From the NCBI GenBank assembly GCA_017744315.1, contig JAGIBN010000004.1, forward strand, positions 360,017 to 424,016: 64,000 nt of DNA. The letters run 5' to 3'. This document shows, one piece after another, positions 9,825 to 18,522 of the stretch. Position numbers and translations under genes: made by a program. This DNA is from Porphyrobacter sp. GTDB taxonomy: Bacteria > Pseudomonadota > Alphaproteobacteria > Sphingomonadales > Sphingomonadaceae. The notes beneath the pieces were generated by a model. It saw only the letters and a list, made by a program, of their open reading frames with translations, searched no databases and was not told the DNA's origin. The number at the start of each line of letters is the position of its first letter. Position 1 is the stretch's first letter.

Positions 9825-12290
9825 GTGGCGGGTCAGGTTTCAGAAAAGGTGAAAGTCGCGATCGTCGGCTCCGGGCCGGCGGGGCTGAGTGCGGCCGCGC
9901 GCGCTGCTGCCCTTGGCCTGAGCCACGTGCTGATCGAAAAGACCGACCACCTCTCCGACACGATCTTCAAGTACCAGAAGGGCAAGCACGTCATGGCGAC
10001 GCCCAGCAACCTGGTGCTGCGCTCCGACCTCGATTTCGACGCGGGCAAGCGCGAGGCGATCCTCGCGACCTGGGACGAGCAAGTGGCGGCAGGCAAGGTC
10101 AACATCCTGCTCAACGCCGAAGTCACCGCGATCACCGGAGAGAAGGGCGCGTTCACCATCGCGCTCAAGGGCCAGGACCCGGTCGAGGCCGAAGCGGTTG
10201 TGCTGGCGATCGGCACACAGGGGAACCCGAACCTGCTGCGCGTTCCGGGCGCCGAACTTTCACACTTGCAGTACCAGCTCGACGATCCGGGCGAATACTT
10301 CGACGAACACATCACTGTGATCGGCTCGGGCGACGCGGGGATCGAGAACGCGCTCGGCCTCGCCGCCGACCCGGCGCAGCGCAATCTGGTGACGATCCTC
10401 AACCGCGGCACCGACTTCGCCCGCGCCAAGGGGGCCAACGTCAAGCTGCTCAACGAGGCGGCGGCCGACGGGCGCGTGATCATCCGGCTCGAAACCTCTC
10501 CCGCCGAAGTAAAGCCCGGCGAATTGGTACTCGACACCCGCGATGGGCAGGAGACGATCCGCTGCGACCGGATCATCGCCCGCACCGGCTCCAAGCCGCC
10601 CCGCGCCTTTGTGGAAGCTTGCGGGGTAAGCTTTGCCAGCGACCAGCCTGACGCCTTCCCGCAGCTCAGCCCGAGCTTCGAGACGAGCAAGCCCGGCATC
10701 CACGTGATCGGCGCGCTGGCGGGCTATCCGCTGATCAAGCACTGCATGAACCAGGGCTATGACGTGATCGAGTTCCTCAACGGGAACGCCGCGCTCAAGC
10801 CCGCCGACGAGCCGATCCTGGCGGATAAGTTCGCCGGTCTGCCCGGCCGCCGCTCGGTCGACGAATGGCTCGAGCTGTTCCGCGCCAATATCGTCATCCT
10901 GAACGACCTCTCGCCGCTGCAGATGCGCGAGTTGATGCTCGACAGCCAGGTTCATGCTTATGGCGCGGACGAGGTGGTCTTCGTCCGCAACGATCCCGGC
11001 TCCTCGATGTTCGCCATCGCCGAGGGATCGGTATTGGTGGAAGTGAGCGCAGAGGACCCGTCGATCACCGTGCCCATTGGGCAAGGTTCGATCTTCGGCG
11101 AGGTCGGCCTGATCTCGGGCCGCCGCCGCGGCGCCACGATCCGCGCGGCAGAGCCGACGCTGTGCCTGGAGCTGTCGCGCACCGCCGCGCTCAAGCTGAT
11201 GGCCACCGCGCCTAGCGCCGCCCGCGCGGTCAATCGCGTGTTTATCGAGCGGCAGCTGCTGCAGATCTTCGGCTCCGGCCTCACCGCAGATGACGTCGCC
11301 GAGCTGGTCGACGCCGCGGTGGTCGAGGACGTGCGCGCTGGTAAGGTCGTGGTGCAGGAAGGCGCGGACGACAAGGACATCTTCCTCGTCCGTCGCGGCT
11401 CGATGATCGTCGAGAAGGACATCGGTGGGCACCCGGTATTCCTCTCCTACCTCCCCGCCGGCAGCTACTTCGGCGAGATGGCGGTGATCGACGGCAGCAA
11501 ACGCACCGCCACCGTGAAAGCGGCGATCAAGTCGGAAGTCGTGCGCTTTCCGGGCGAGGCGTTCACCGCTTTGCTCGACCGCAAGCCGCGTCTTCGGGAG
11601 AAGGCGCTCGCCGACATGGCCGGGCGGCGCGAGGTCAACCAGTTCATAGAAAGCCGCAAGGACAGCTTCGGCGGCGCGGTCGACTATTATTCGCGCACCG
11701 CGCAGTTCCTGGTCGACAACGGCATCGGCGAAGCGACCGACGTGCTGCTGATCGACGAGATGCTCTGCGTCGGCTGCGACAACTGCGAGAAGGCCTGTGC
11801 CGACAGCCACGACGGCCTCAGCCGGCTCGACCGCGAGGCGGGCAAGACTTACGCCCACCTCCACGTGCCGACCTCCTGCCGCCACTGCGAGCATCCGCAT
11901 TGCATGGCCGATTGCCCGCCCAACGCGATCAAGCGCGGGCCCGACGGCGAAGTCTTCATCGACGACACCTGCATCGGCTGCGGCAATTGCCAGCGCAATT
12001 GCCCCTACGGCGTGATCCGCATGGACGCGAAGCCGCCGAAGAAGCCGGGCCTGCTGTCGTGGATGCTGTTCGGCGCCGGGCCGGGCCCGGGCGAGGCGAG
12101 CTATTCCTGGCGCAAGAAGAAGGCCGAGGCGAGCGGGGCTGAACAGGCCAAGCTCGCGATCAAGTGCGACATGTGCTCGGGCATCAAGGGCGGCCCGGCC
12201 TGCGTGCGTGCCTGCCCCACCGGCGCGGCGATCCGCGTTTCGCCCGAACGGTTCCTGTCGGTCGCACGGCTGGTCGAGGAAACCGACTGA
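9825..12290 (+). CDS. FAD/NAD(P) oxidoreductase - two cNMP-binding domains - 4Fe-4S ferredoxin fusion
   Basis: An 821-aa cytoplasmic multidomain protein with a GTG start. Residues 8-340 are a thioredoxin-reductase-like flavoprotein with FAD motif GSGPAGLSAA and NAD(P) motif GSGDAGIENA (near 167). Two CRP-like cyclic-nucleotide-binding domains follow (about 365-470, with GQGSIFGEVGLI; about 490-600, with PAGSYFGEMAVI). From about residue 647 there are four cysteine clusters (CVGCDNCEKAC, CRHCEHPHCMADC, CIGCGNCQRNC, CDMCSGIKGGPAC) as in DmsB/HybA-type four-cluster ferredoxins. It probably moves electrons from NAD(P)H to the membrane partner, gated by cAMP/cGMP or using the domains structurally. 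Its stop overlaps the next start (TGATG). Confidence 0.9.
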   Translation: MAGQVSEKVKVAIVGSGPAGLSAAARAAALGLSHVLIEKTDHLSDTIFKYQKGKHVMATPSNLVLRSDLDFDAGKREAILATWDEQVAAGKVNILLNAEVTAITGEKGAFTIALKGQDPVEAEAVVLAIGTQGNPNLLRVPGAELSHLQYQLDDPGEYFDEHITVIGSGDAGIENALGLAADPAQRNLVTILNRGTDFARAKGANVKLLNEAAADGRVIIRLETSPAEVKPGELVLDTRDGQETIRCDRIIARTGSKPPRAFVEACGVSFASDQPDAFPQLSPSFETSKPGIHVIGALAGYPLIKHCMNQGYDVIEFLNGNAALKPADEPILADKFAGLPGRRSVDEWLELFRANIVILNDLSPLQMRELMLDSQVHAYGADEVVFVRNDPGSSMFAIAEGSVLVEVSAEDPSITVPIGQGSIFGEVGLISGRRRGATIRAAEPTLCLELSRTAALKLMATAPSAARAVNRVFIERQLLQIFGSGLTADDVAELVDAAVVEDVRAGKVVVQEGADDKDIFLVRRGSMIVEKDIGGHPVFLSYLPAGSYFGEMAVIDGSKRTATVKAAIKSEVVRFPGEAFTALLDRKPRLREKALADMAGRREVNQFIESRKDSFGGAVDYYSRTAQFLVDNGIGEATDVLLIDEMLCVGCDNCEKACADSHDGLSRLDREAGKTYAHLHVPTSCRHCEHPHCMADCPPNAIKRGPDGEVFIDDTCIGCGNCQRNCPYGVIRMDAKPPKKPGLLSWMLFGAGPGPGEASYSWRKKKAEASGAEQAKLAIKCDMCSGIKGGPACVRACPTGAAIRVSPERFLSVARLVEETD

Positions 12291-13165
12291 TGGTGGCGAT
12301 GTCTGACATCGACGTTGCCGGGCAATCCGAAAGCGACATCCGCCGCGCCTCTGACCACGAGAGCTTCCTGGCGCACAAGAGCATGCGTTGGCTCAAGATC
12401 TCCTTCGGGCTCAGCCTGGTCGCGATCCTCGGCTATGCCTTCGCCGATGTCACGCCGCGGCCGAACGGCGGGACGTGGTACGGTTATATCCTCGGCACCA
12501 TCGGTGCATTGCTGATCGTGTGGCTCTCGCTGCTGGGCGTGCGCAAGCGGGCGATCACGGCGGGGCGCTGGTCACTCAAGGCCTGGACCAGCGCGCATGT
12601 CTATCTCGGCCTCTCTCTGATCGTGATCGCGACCTTGCACACCGGCTTCCAGTTCGGCTGGAACGTCCACACGCTGGCCTATGCGCTGATGATCCTGGTG
12701 ATCCTTTCGGGCGTCTACGGCATCATCGTCTACGCGATCCTGCCGCAGGAGCTGAGCAACAACCGGCGCGAGATGACGCAGGGCCAGATGATCGAATCCC
12801 TGGCCGCGATCGACCGCCAGCTCGAACAAGCCGCGCAGCCCCTGGCGCGCGAAGAGGCTGACCTGATCATCGCGGCGCTGGGGCAGGACACCTTCGCGGC
12901 TGGTGCCATCACTCGCTTGACCGGCAACTACCGCAACTGCCTGACCGAGCGTGCCCTGGCCGAATTGGCTGGCGCTGCCAACGACGATGCCCATGAGCGC
13001 GTGGTCGTGCTGCTGCGCAAGCGTGACGGCCAGCTCGAGCAGATCCGCCGCCACTTGCGGCTGAAGGCGCTGCTCGAGGTGTGGCTCTACGTCCATGTGC
13101 CGCTCACCGTCGCCCTGCTCGCGGCACTTACGGCGCATATCGTCAGCGTTTTCTACTACTGGTGA
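12290..13165 (+). CDS. Membrane protein, cytochrome-b-like (ferric-reductase-type helices)
   Basis: A 291-aa integral membrane protein; ATG at 12290 overlaps the stop of the upstream gene. Hydrophobic helices lie at about residues 27-47, 60-80, 98-118, 122-146 and 262-288. Histidines in the third helix (SAHVYLGL, LHTGFQF), in WNVHTLAY and in the last helix (YVHVPLTV, LTAHIVSV) are placed as heme ligands are in cytochrome b561/ferric-reductase-like proteins. Between the fourth and last helices is a soluble helical stretch of about 110 residues. It is the likely membrane step between the FeS oxidoreductase and the multiheme protein encoded on either side. Heme binding is inferred. Confidence 0.75.
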   Translation: MVAMSDIDVAGQSESDIRRASDHESFLAHKSMRWLKISFGLSLVAILGYAFADVTPRPNGGTWYGYILGTIGALLIVWLSLLGVRKRAITAGRWSLKAWTSAHVYLGLSLIVIATLHTGFQFGWNVHTLAYALMILVILSGVYGIIVYAILPQELSNNRREMTQGQMIESLAAIDRQLEQAAQPLAREEADLIIAALGQDTFAAGAITRLTGNYRNCLTERALAELAGAANDDAHERVVVLLRKRDGQLEQIRRHLRLKALLEVWLYVHVPLTVALLAALTAHIVSVFYYW

Positions 13166-14889
13166 CGGCCTGGATGTTTCTTCTCCGCAGCATCGACCAG
13201 ACCGCCACCGGCCGCGAGATCGTGCGCGAGCGCGCGGTCGAGAAGGACCAGCTAACGATTGGCCGCGCCGCCGAGAACGACATTCACCTGCCCGACCTGG
13301 CGGTGGAGCAAACCCATCTCCGGATCATACCAGCGACTGGTGGAAAGCTGCGGTTGCAGGCGGCTGGGACGCTCGGGTTCACGGTCGACGGTCGCACCAC
13401 TACCGACGCCACCATCGACCCGCGTGACGGGGCTGAACTGGGCCTCGGCTCCTACCGCCTGTCCTTCGCGCAGGAGGGTGACGGCCACCCGACGATCACC
13501 GTGCGCCAGGCAGAAGAGCGCCAGACGGGAAAGGTCGACGAGCAGGCAGGGTTCTCGCTCGGCCCGGTCATGCCGAGCAAACGCAAGGTCGCCTGGGCCG
13601 CGCTGGCGTTGATCCTGCTCGCGTTCCTCGCACTGCCGATCTGGTCGCACATGACGCGTGAGCGGGTAACGCCGCAGATCAACAAGCCCGGCGCGGTGAT
13701 GATGGATGCCAGCTGGCGCACCGGCGCGCTGAGCTCGGTCCACCACGGGCTGGAGGACAACTGCGAGGCCTGCCACACCGAACCGTTCGTGGCGGTGCGC
13801 GACGAGACCTGCCTCACTTGCCACAAGGACATCGGCGATCACTCCGCGCAGCCGCGTCTGGCGAGCGCCCGCGGCCCGATGAGCTGGGGCGACGAGGCGC
13901 AGTGGAAGGTCGCCCACACCTTCCACAAGCCCGGCCCCGGTGCCTGCACCGACTGCCACACCGAACACGAAGGCGCCGGGCGAATGGAGCCGACGCGCGA
14001 GCAGTTCTGCTCCGATTGCCACGGCACGCTCGACCAGCGCCTGACCGACACCGCGCTCGGCAACGCGGCGGACTTCGGCAAGGTCCATCCGCAGTTCAAG
14101 GCGGCGCTGTTCACCGGTCCGGATCAGGCCAAGCCGACCCGCATCTCGCTCGCCGACGCGCCGAAGCAGTGGAACGGCTTGCGCTTCCCGCACGACATGC
14201 ACCTCAGCAGGACCAACGGGGTCGCCCAGATGTCGCGCCGGCTCGGCGCCGCGCAGGGCTATGGCCAGCCGCTCGATTGCGCGAGTTGCCACACGCCGAC
14301 AGCGGACGGAGTGCGTTTCCTGCCGGTCGACATGGAGAAGAACTGCGAGTCCTGCCACAGCCTGGTGTTCGACCGGATCGGCACGACCTACCGCACCCTG
14401 CGCCACGGCGACGTCGAGCAGATGCGCGCCGAACTCACCGCGCTCGATGTCCGAGCCCCGCGCAACACCGGACGGCGGCGGCCGGGCGAGTATGGTTCGG
14501 GCGGGGTCTACCGCGCCAACTTCGGCGGCCCCGGTACGGCGCTGATGACAAGGGCGATGTCGGAGAAGGGGCTGTGCGGCGAGTGCCACACTCCGGCTGC
14601 TTCAGGCGGTTCGCTCCAGGTCATGCCGGTGACGCAGCAGTCGCGCTATTTCCTCAACGGCTGGTTCGACCACGAACCGCACAAGCAGGAGAAGTGCACG
14701 ACCTGTCACCTGGCGGACAAGTCGAAGGCGGCGTCGGACCTGCTGCTCCCGGGGATCGCCCAGTGTCGCGACTGCCACCAGGGCGAAACGGCAGTGAAGG
14801 CAGAGGTGCCATCGAGCTGCGCAATGTGCCATACCTACCATCCGCGAAATGGAGCGGCCTCCGCGCCGCCTCGGATCGCGCGGAAGTAG
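13162..14889 (+). CDS. FHA domain - membrane helix - ten-heme cytochrome c
   Basis: A 575-aa protein from GTG 13162, which overlaps the previous stop (GTGA); ATG 13174 is the alternative. Residues about 5-100 form an FHA phosphothreonine-binding domain (LTIGRAAENDIHLPD, then VEQTHLRI). A single membrane helix lies at about 143-162 (VAWAALALILLAFLALPIW). The remainder carries ten CxxCH motifs, the first near residue 201 and the last near 552, in a cytochrome c3-like arrangement. FHA faces the cytoplasm and the hemes the periplasm. The protein can take electrons from the membrane partner and pass them outward. FHA on a heme protein suggests control by phosphorylation; no kinase gene is visible nearby. 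Confidence 0.9.
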   Translation: MTAWMFLLRSIDQTATGREIVRERAVEKDQLTIGRAAENDIHLPDLAVEQTHLRIIPATGGKLRLQAAGTLGFTVDGRTTTDATIDPRDGAELGLGSYRLSFAQEGDGHPTITVRQAEERQTGKVDEQAGFSLGPVMPSKRKVAWAALALILLAFLALPIWSHMTRERVTPQINKPGAVMMDASWRTGALSSVHHGLEDNCEACHTEPFVAVRDETCLTCHKDIGDHSAQPRLASARGPMSWGDEAQWKVAHTFHKPGPGACTDCHTEHEGAGRMEPTREQFCSDCHGTLDQRLTDTALGNAADFGKVHPQFKAALFTGPDQAKPTRISLADAPKQWNGLRFPHDMHLSRTNGVAQMSRRLGAAQGYGQPLDCASCHTPTADGVRFLPVDMEKNCESCHSLVFDRIGTTYRTLRHGDVEQMRAELTALDVRAPRNTGRRRPGEYGSGGVYRANFGGPGTALMTRAMSEKGLCGECHTPAASGGSLQVMPVTQQSRYFLNGWFDHEPHKQEKCTTCHLADKSKAASDLLLPGIAQCRDCHQGETAVKAEVPSSCAMCHTYHPRNGAASAPPRIARK

Positions 14890-14908
14890 ACAGGAACGGA
14901 TCGTAAGA

Positions 14909-14931
14909 GAGCTGCCGAGGGAGGGCAGCTC
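14909..14931 (+). terminator. Hairpin between the multiheme gene and the phosphodiesterase gene
   Basis: GAGCTGCC at 14909-14916 pairs with GGCAGCTC at 14924-14931 around a 7-nt loop. No T run follows, so it could attenuate read-through or protect the upstream mRNA rather than terminate fully. Confidence 0.4.
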
Positions 14932-14952
14932 GCAGGGGGAATGGCTTAAGCG

Positions 14953-15801
14953 ATGCTGATCGCGCAAATGACCGATATCCACATCGGTTTCGCGCCGGAC
15001 GACAAGCCGGAGGAACTCAACCGCACGCGGTTCCGGGTCACGCTCCGGCGGCTGCTCGACGGCCCCAATCGGCCTGACATGCTGGTGCTGACCGGGGACA
15101 TCACCGACAACGGCGATATCGAGAGCTTTGACAAGACGGCGGCCCTGCTGGCGGAATGCCCATTCCCGGTCTGGCCGATGGTCGGCAACCACGACCGGCG
15201 CGAGGCGTTGCTGCATGCCTTCCCGCAAGTCCGGCTCGATGGCGGGTTCCTGCAATACGTGGTCGAGCAGGAAGGCCTGCGCCTGATCATGCTCGATACC
15301 TTGGACTACAGCCGCCACGGCGGGGCCTTCTGCGAGGCTCGGCAGGCCTGGCTCACTGCGCGGCTGGACGAGGCGCCGGACACGCCGGCGCTGATCTTCA
15401 TGCACCATCCGCCGGTCGTCAGCGGCATCGACTGGATGGACCCGCTGCCTGACGAGCCGTGGATCCAGCGCTTCGGCGCTGCGGTAGAGGGGCGGAAGCA
15501 GATCCTCGCCATCCATTGCGGCCACTTGCATCGCCCGCTGCAGACGACGTTCCGCGGTATTCCCTTGCAGGTCACGCCGTCGGTGGCGCCGCTGGTGTCA
15601 ATGGACTTGCGGCCGATCGACAAGGAGCAGCCCGATGGCCGTGACCTGATCGTCGCAGAGCCGCCGTGCTATTCACTGCATCGCTGGGATGGCACGTCGC
15701 TCGTCACTCACCACGAACGCGTCGACGAATGGCCGGTTCTGGCGCACTATACTGGTAAGCTGCAGCAGATGATCCAGGACATGTTCGCCGAACGCGAATG
15801 A
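14953..15801 (+). CDS. Calcineurin-like phosphoesterase, CpdA-type (3',5'-cAMP phosphodiesterase)
   Basis: A 282-aa cytoplasmic binuclear metallophosphoesterase. The motifs are in the class order: QMTDIHIG (DxH), LTGDITDNG (GDxx), VGNHDRRE (GNHD), IFMHHPPV and HCGHLHRP (GHxH). The short H-x-P-P-V and H-C-G-H-L-H pattern matches the CpdA/GpdQ class III enzymes that hydrolyse cAMP or glycerophosphodiesters. It lies 63 bp downstream of the FHA-multiheme gene on the same strand, in a neighbourhood where the oxidoreductase has two cNMP-binding domains. That context favours a cyclic-nucleotide substrate but does not prove it. Confidence 0.82.
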   Translation: MLIAQMTDIHIGFAPDDKPEELNRTRFRVTLRRLLDGPNRPDMLVLTGDITDNGDIESFDKTAALLAECPFPVWPMVGNHDRREALLHAFPQVRLDGGFLQYVVEQEGLRLIMLDTLDYSRHGGAFCEARQAWLTARLDEAPDTPALIFMHHPPVVSGIDWMDPLPDEPWIQRFGAAVEGRKQILAIHCGHLHRPLQTTFRGIPLQVTPSVAPLVSMDLRPIDKEQPDGRDLIVAEPPCYSLHRWDGTSLVTHHERVDEWPVLAHYTGKLQQMIQDMFAERE

Positions 15802-16005
15802 CGTTTGGCAGCAAGCTGCTTGCTGCAAGTGCCCGCACGTTCGCTTTTACATGAAGTCCCGCGACCGACCGCCCATCGTGGCGAAAATGTCATAGTATTG
15901 CAGGATTTGTGCGGCGCAACGAACACCTCGGTCTAATTTCTGTTGTTACCGCCCAAGAGTTGTGGCGCATTGCCTGCGGGATCAGCCTTCGGGGAGGCGC
16001 TTCGT

Positions 16006-18477
16006 ATGATGAGTTCGCATTCGGCCACGACCACTCGGCGTTTGGCCATTACTTTGCTTGCCGGAACTTCACTAGCGGCAGTGACACCCGCCGCAGCCCA
16101 GGAAACTACCGGTGCCAATGAAAGCACCGAAACGGGCAGCACAAACAACAACGTCATCATCGTTACGGCGCAGAAGCGCGAACAGAACCTGCAGGACGTG
16201 CCGATCGCGATAACGGCGCTGGGCAATGAACAACTGGCCAACCTGCAGGTCAGCAATATCGAGGATGCGGTTCGCTTCCTGCCTTCGGTCACCATCCAGT
16301 CGCTCGGACCGGGTTTCTCGCAGCTATACTTCCGCGGCGTCGCCTCGGGTGAGAACGCCAACCACTCGGCGTCGCTGCCTACCGTCGGCACCTACCTCGA
16401 CGAAATGCCCGTCACCACGATCCAGGGCTCGCTCGACATCCATGCCTACGACATCAACCGGATCGAGGCTCTCGCAGGCCCGCAGGGCACGCTCTACGGC
16501 GCCAGCTCGATGGCGGGCACCCTGCGCATCATCACCAACCAGCCTGACGTCGGCTCCTCCTACGGCGCCGTCGATCTGGAGCTGAACACCGTCGCCCATG
16601 GCGAAATGGGCGGAGCGGCGGAGGGTTTCTATAACCTTCCGATCAGTGAGACGGCCGCGCTGCGCGTGGTCGGATGGTACAGCCGCGATGGCGGCTACAT
16701 CGACAACATCCACGGCTCGCGCACCTTCCCGATCATGCAGCCGACCGACACGGACGGCGATGGCGAGAACGACACGTTGATCGACCTGCCGGGCGACGAC
16801 ATCACGCAAGACAATGCGAACCTGGTCGAAGACGATTACAATGGCGTCGAGACCTACGGCGGCCGCCTCGCGCTCGGCATCGATCTCAACGACAGCTGGA
16901 CCTTGCGCCCGACCGTCATGGGTCAGGTGACGAAGGCCAACGGGGTTTTCGAGCAGGAACGCAGCTCTGCCGTCAACGACAAGCTGCAGGTGGTCCAGTA
17001 CAATCCTGAATACTTCAAGGACGAATGGATCCAGGCCGCGCTGACCATCGAAGGCAAGATTGGCAACTGGGACCTCACGGCGGCAGGCGGTTACCTGTGG
17101 CGTGAAGACGAGGTGATCCAGGACTACTCGGACTACTCGTATTTCTACGACGTCTTGGCCGGCTACGCCTCTTACCTCTACGACAACGCGGGCGACCAGA
17201 TCAGCCCGAACCAGTACATCCAGGGCGCCGACAAGTATAACCGCATGTTCGGCGAACTGCGCATCGCCTCTCCGGCCGAAAACCGCCTGCGCGTCATTGG
17301 CGGCCTGTTCGCCCAGCGCCAGACCCATCACATCACGCAGCACTACATCATCGACGATCTGGCTGACACGCTTGAGGTCACCGGGACGACAGACAATATC
17401 TGGCTGACCGAACAGAAGCGCATCGACCGCGACTACGCGGTGTTCGGCGAACTCAGCTACGACCTGATGGACAACCTGACGCTCACCGGCGGCATCCGTC
17501 TCTACAACTACAAGAACTCGCTCGAGGGCTTCTTCGGCTACAGCGCCGGTTATTCGGGCAGCACGGGTGAATCGCAGTGCTTCGGTCCGGCCACGGTCAA
17601 GGGAGCACCCTGTAACAACCTCGACAAGACGACGTCGGACACCGACTTCATCCACAAGCTCAACCTGACCTACAACATCACGCCCGACATTATGACTTAC
17701 GCCACATGGTCGCGTGGTTTCCGGCCGGGCGGCATCAACCGGCGCGGTACCTTGCCGCCTTATGGTCCGGACGAGCTCGACAACTACGAACTCGGCTTCA
17801 AGTCGACCTTTGGCGACGTCCGGTTCAACCTGGCAGTCTACCAACAGGATTGGAACGGCATCCAGCTGTCCTTCATCGGCGCGAACGGCCTCACCGAGAT
17901 CCGCAACGCCGGCATCGCCCGCATCCGCGGCGCCGAGTTCGACTTCGGTTATTACAACGACGGTGTGACGATCAGCCTCGGCGGCAGCTACAACGATGCC
18001 GAGATCCGCAGGGATTTCTGCGCCATCGCCAACGACGATTTCGACTGCTCGGACCCGGCGGACAACGAGCTTCTCGCCCCGATCGGGACTCGCTTGCCCA
18101 CGGTGCCGAAGTTCAAGGGCAATTTCATTGCGCGGTACGAAATCCCTGTGTTCAACGACTGGACGGCTCACGTCCAGGGTGCGGCCACTTACGTCGGCAA
18201 CCGGCGGAGCGATCTCCGTACTCTTGAGAACGAGATCAAGGGCACGATCCCGTCCTACATGACGGCGGACTTCAGCATCGGCGTCCGCAACGACACCTAT
18301 CGCTTCGAACTCTACGCGACCAACTTGTTCGACGGAAACGGGCGCCTCGACACCGGCATCCAGTGCCTGGAAACGGTGTGCGGCGATCCCGATGGCCTGA
18401 CTGGCGGGGGTGGCGTGTTCTACGACTCGGTCATCCGGCCGCGCGTGGTCGGGCTCAAGTTCGGCAGCGACTTCTGA
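16006..18477 (+). CDS. TonB-dependent receptor
   Basis: An 823-aa outer-membrane receptor. I chose ATG 16006 because GGGGAGG lies 8 bp upstream; the upstream part of the open frame has no such site. The signal peptide runs to about residue 32 (SLAAVTPAAAQE). The TonB box/plug region follows (VIIVTAQKREQNLQDVPIAI, then NIEDAVRFLPSV) and the barrel ends with Phe (GLKFGSDF). The plug-end motif RIEALAGPQGTLYGA is typical of sphingomonad receptors for organic substrates as well as siderophores. The ligand is not readable. It is convergent with the sulfatase gene. Confidence 0.93.
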   Translation: MMSSHSATTTRRLAITLLAGTSLAAVTPAAAQETTGANESTETGSTNNNVIIVTAQKREQNLQDVPIAITALGNEQLANLQVSNIEDAVRFLPSVTIQSLGPGFSQLYFRGVASGENANHSASLPTVGTYLDEMPVTTIQGSLDIHAYDINRIEALAGPQGTLYGASSMAGTLRIITNQPDVGSSYGAVDLELNTVAHGEMGGAAEGFYNLPISETAALRVVGWYSRDGGYIDNIHGSRTFPIMQPTDTDGDGENDTLIDLPGDDITQDNANLVEDDYNGVETYGGRLALGIDLNDSWTLRPTVMGQVTKANGVFEQERSSAVNDKLQVVQYNPEYFKDEWIQAALTIEGKIGNWDLTAAGGYLWREDEVIQDYSDYSYFYDVLAGYASYLYDNAGDQISPNQYIQGADKYNRMFGELRIASPAENRLRVIGGLFAQRQTHHITQHYIIDDLADTLEVTGTTDNIWLTEQKRIDRDYAVFGELSYDLMDNLTLTGGIRLYNYKNSLEGFFGYSAGYSGSTGESQCFGPATVKGAPCNNLDKTTSDTDFIHKLNLTYNITPDIMTYATWSRGFRPGGINRRGTLPPYGPDELDNYELGFKSTFGDVRFNLAVYQQDWNGIQLSFIGANGLTEIRNAGIARIRGAEFDFGYYNDGVTISLGGSYNDAEIRRDFCAIANDDFDCSDPADNELLAPIGTRLPTVPKFKGNFIARYEIPVFNDWTAHVQGAATYVGNRRSDLRTLENEIKGTIPSYMTADFSIGVRNDTYRFELYATNLFDGNGRLDTGIQCLETVCGDPDGLTGGGGVFYDSVIRPRVVGLKFGSDF

Positions 18478-18482
18478 TCGGC

Positions 18483-18518
18483 TGACGGCGGGAAGGGTTC
18501 AGGCCTCTCCCGCCGTCA
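18483..18518. terminator. Bidirectional hairpin between TonB receptor and sulfatase genes
   Basis: TGACGGCGGGA at 18483-18493 pairs perfectly with TCCCGCCGTCA at 18508-18518 around 14 nt. It fills the 45-bp gap between convergent stops. There is no clear T run on either strand, but the position fits a terminator. Confidence 0.6.
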
Positions 18519-18522
18519 CGCC

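Noticed and set aside
10260..11900. 546-aa open frame opposite the FAD/cNMP/FeS gene
   Set aside because: Antisense shadow of a gene with clear domains; composition rich in Arg/Val/Asp-Gly repeats of a non-coding frame.
16324..18171. 615-aa open frame opposite the TonB receptor
   Set aside because: Antisense shadow; no start signal or motifs.
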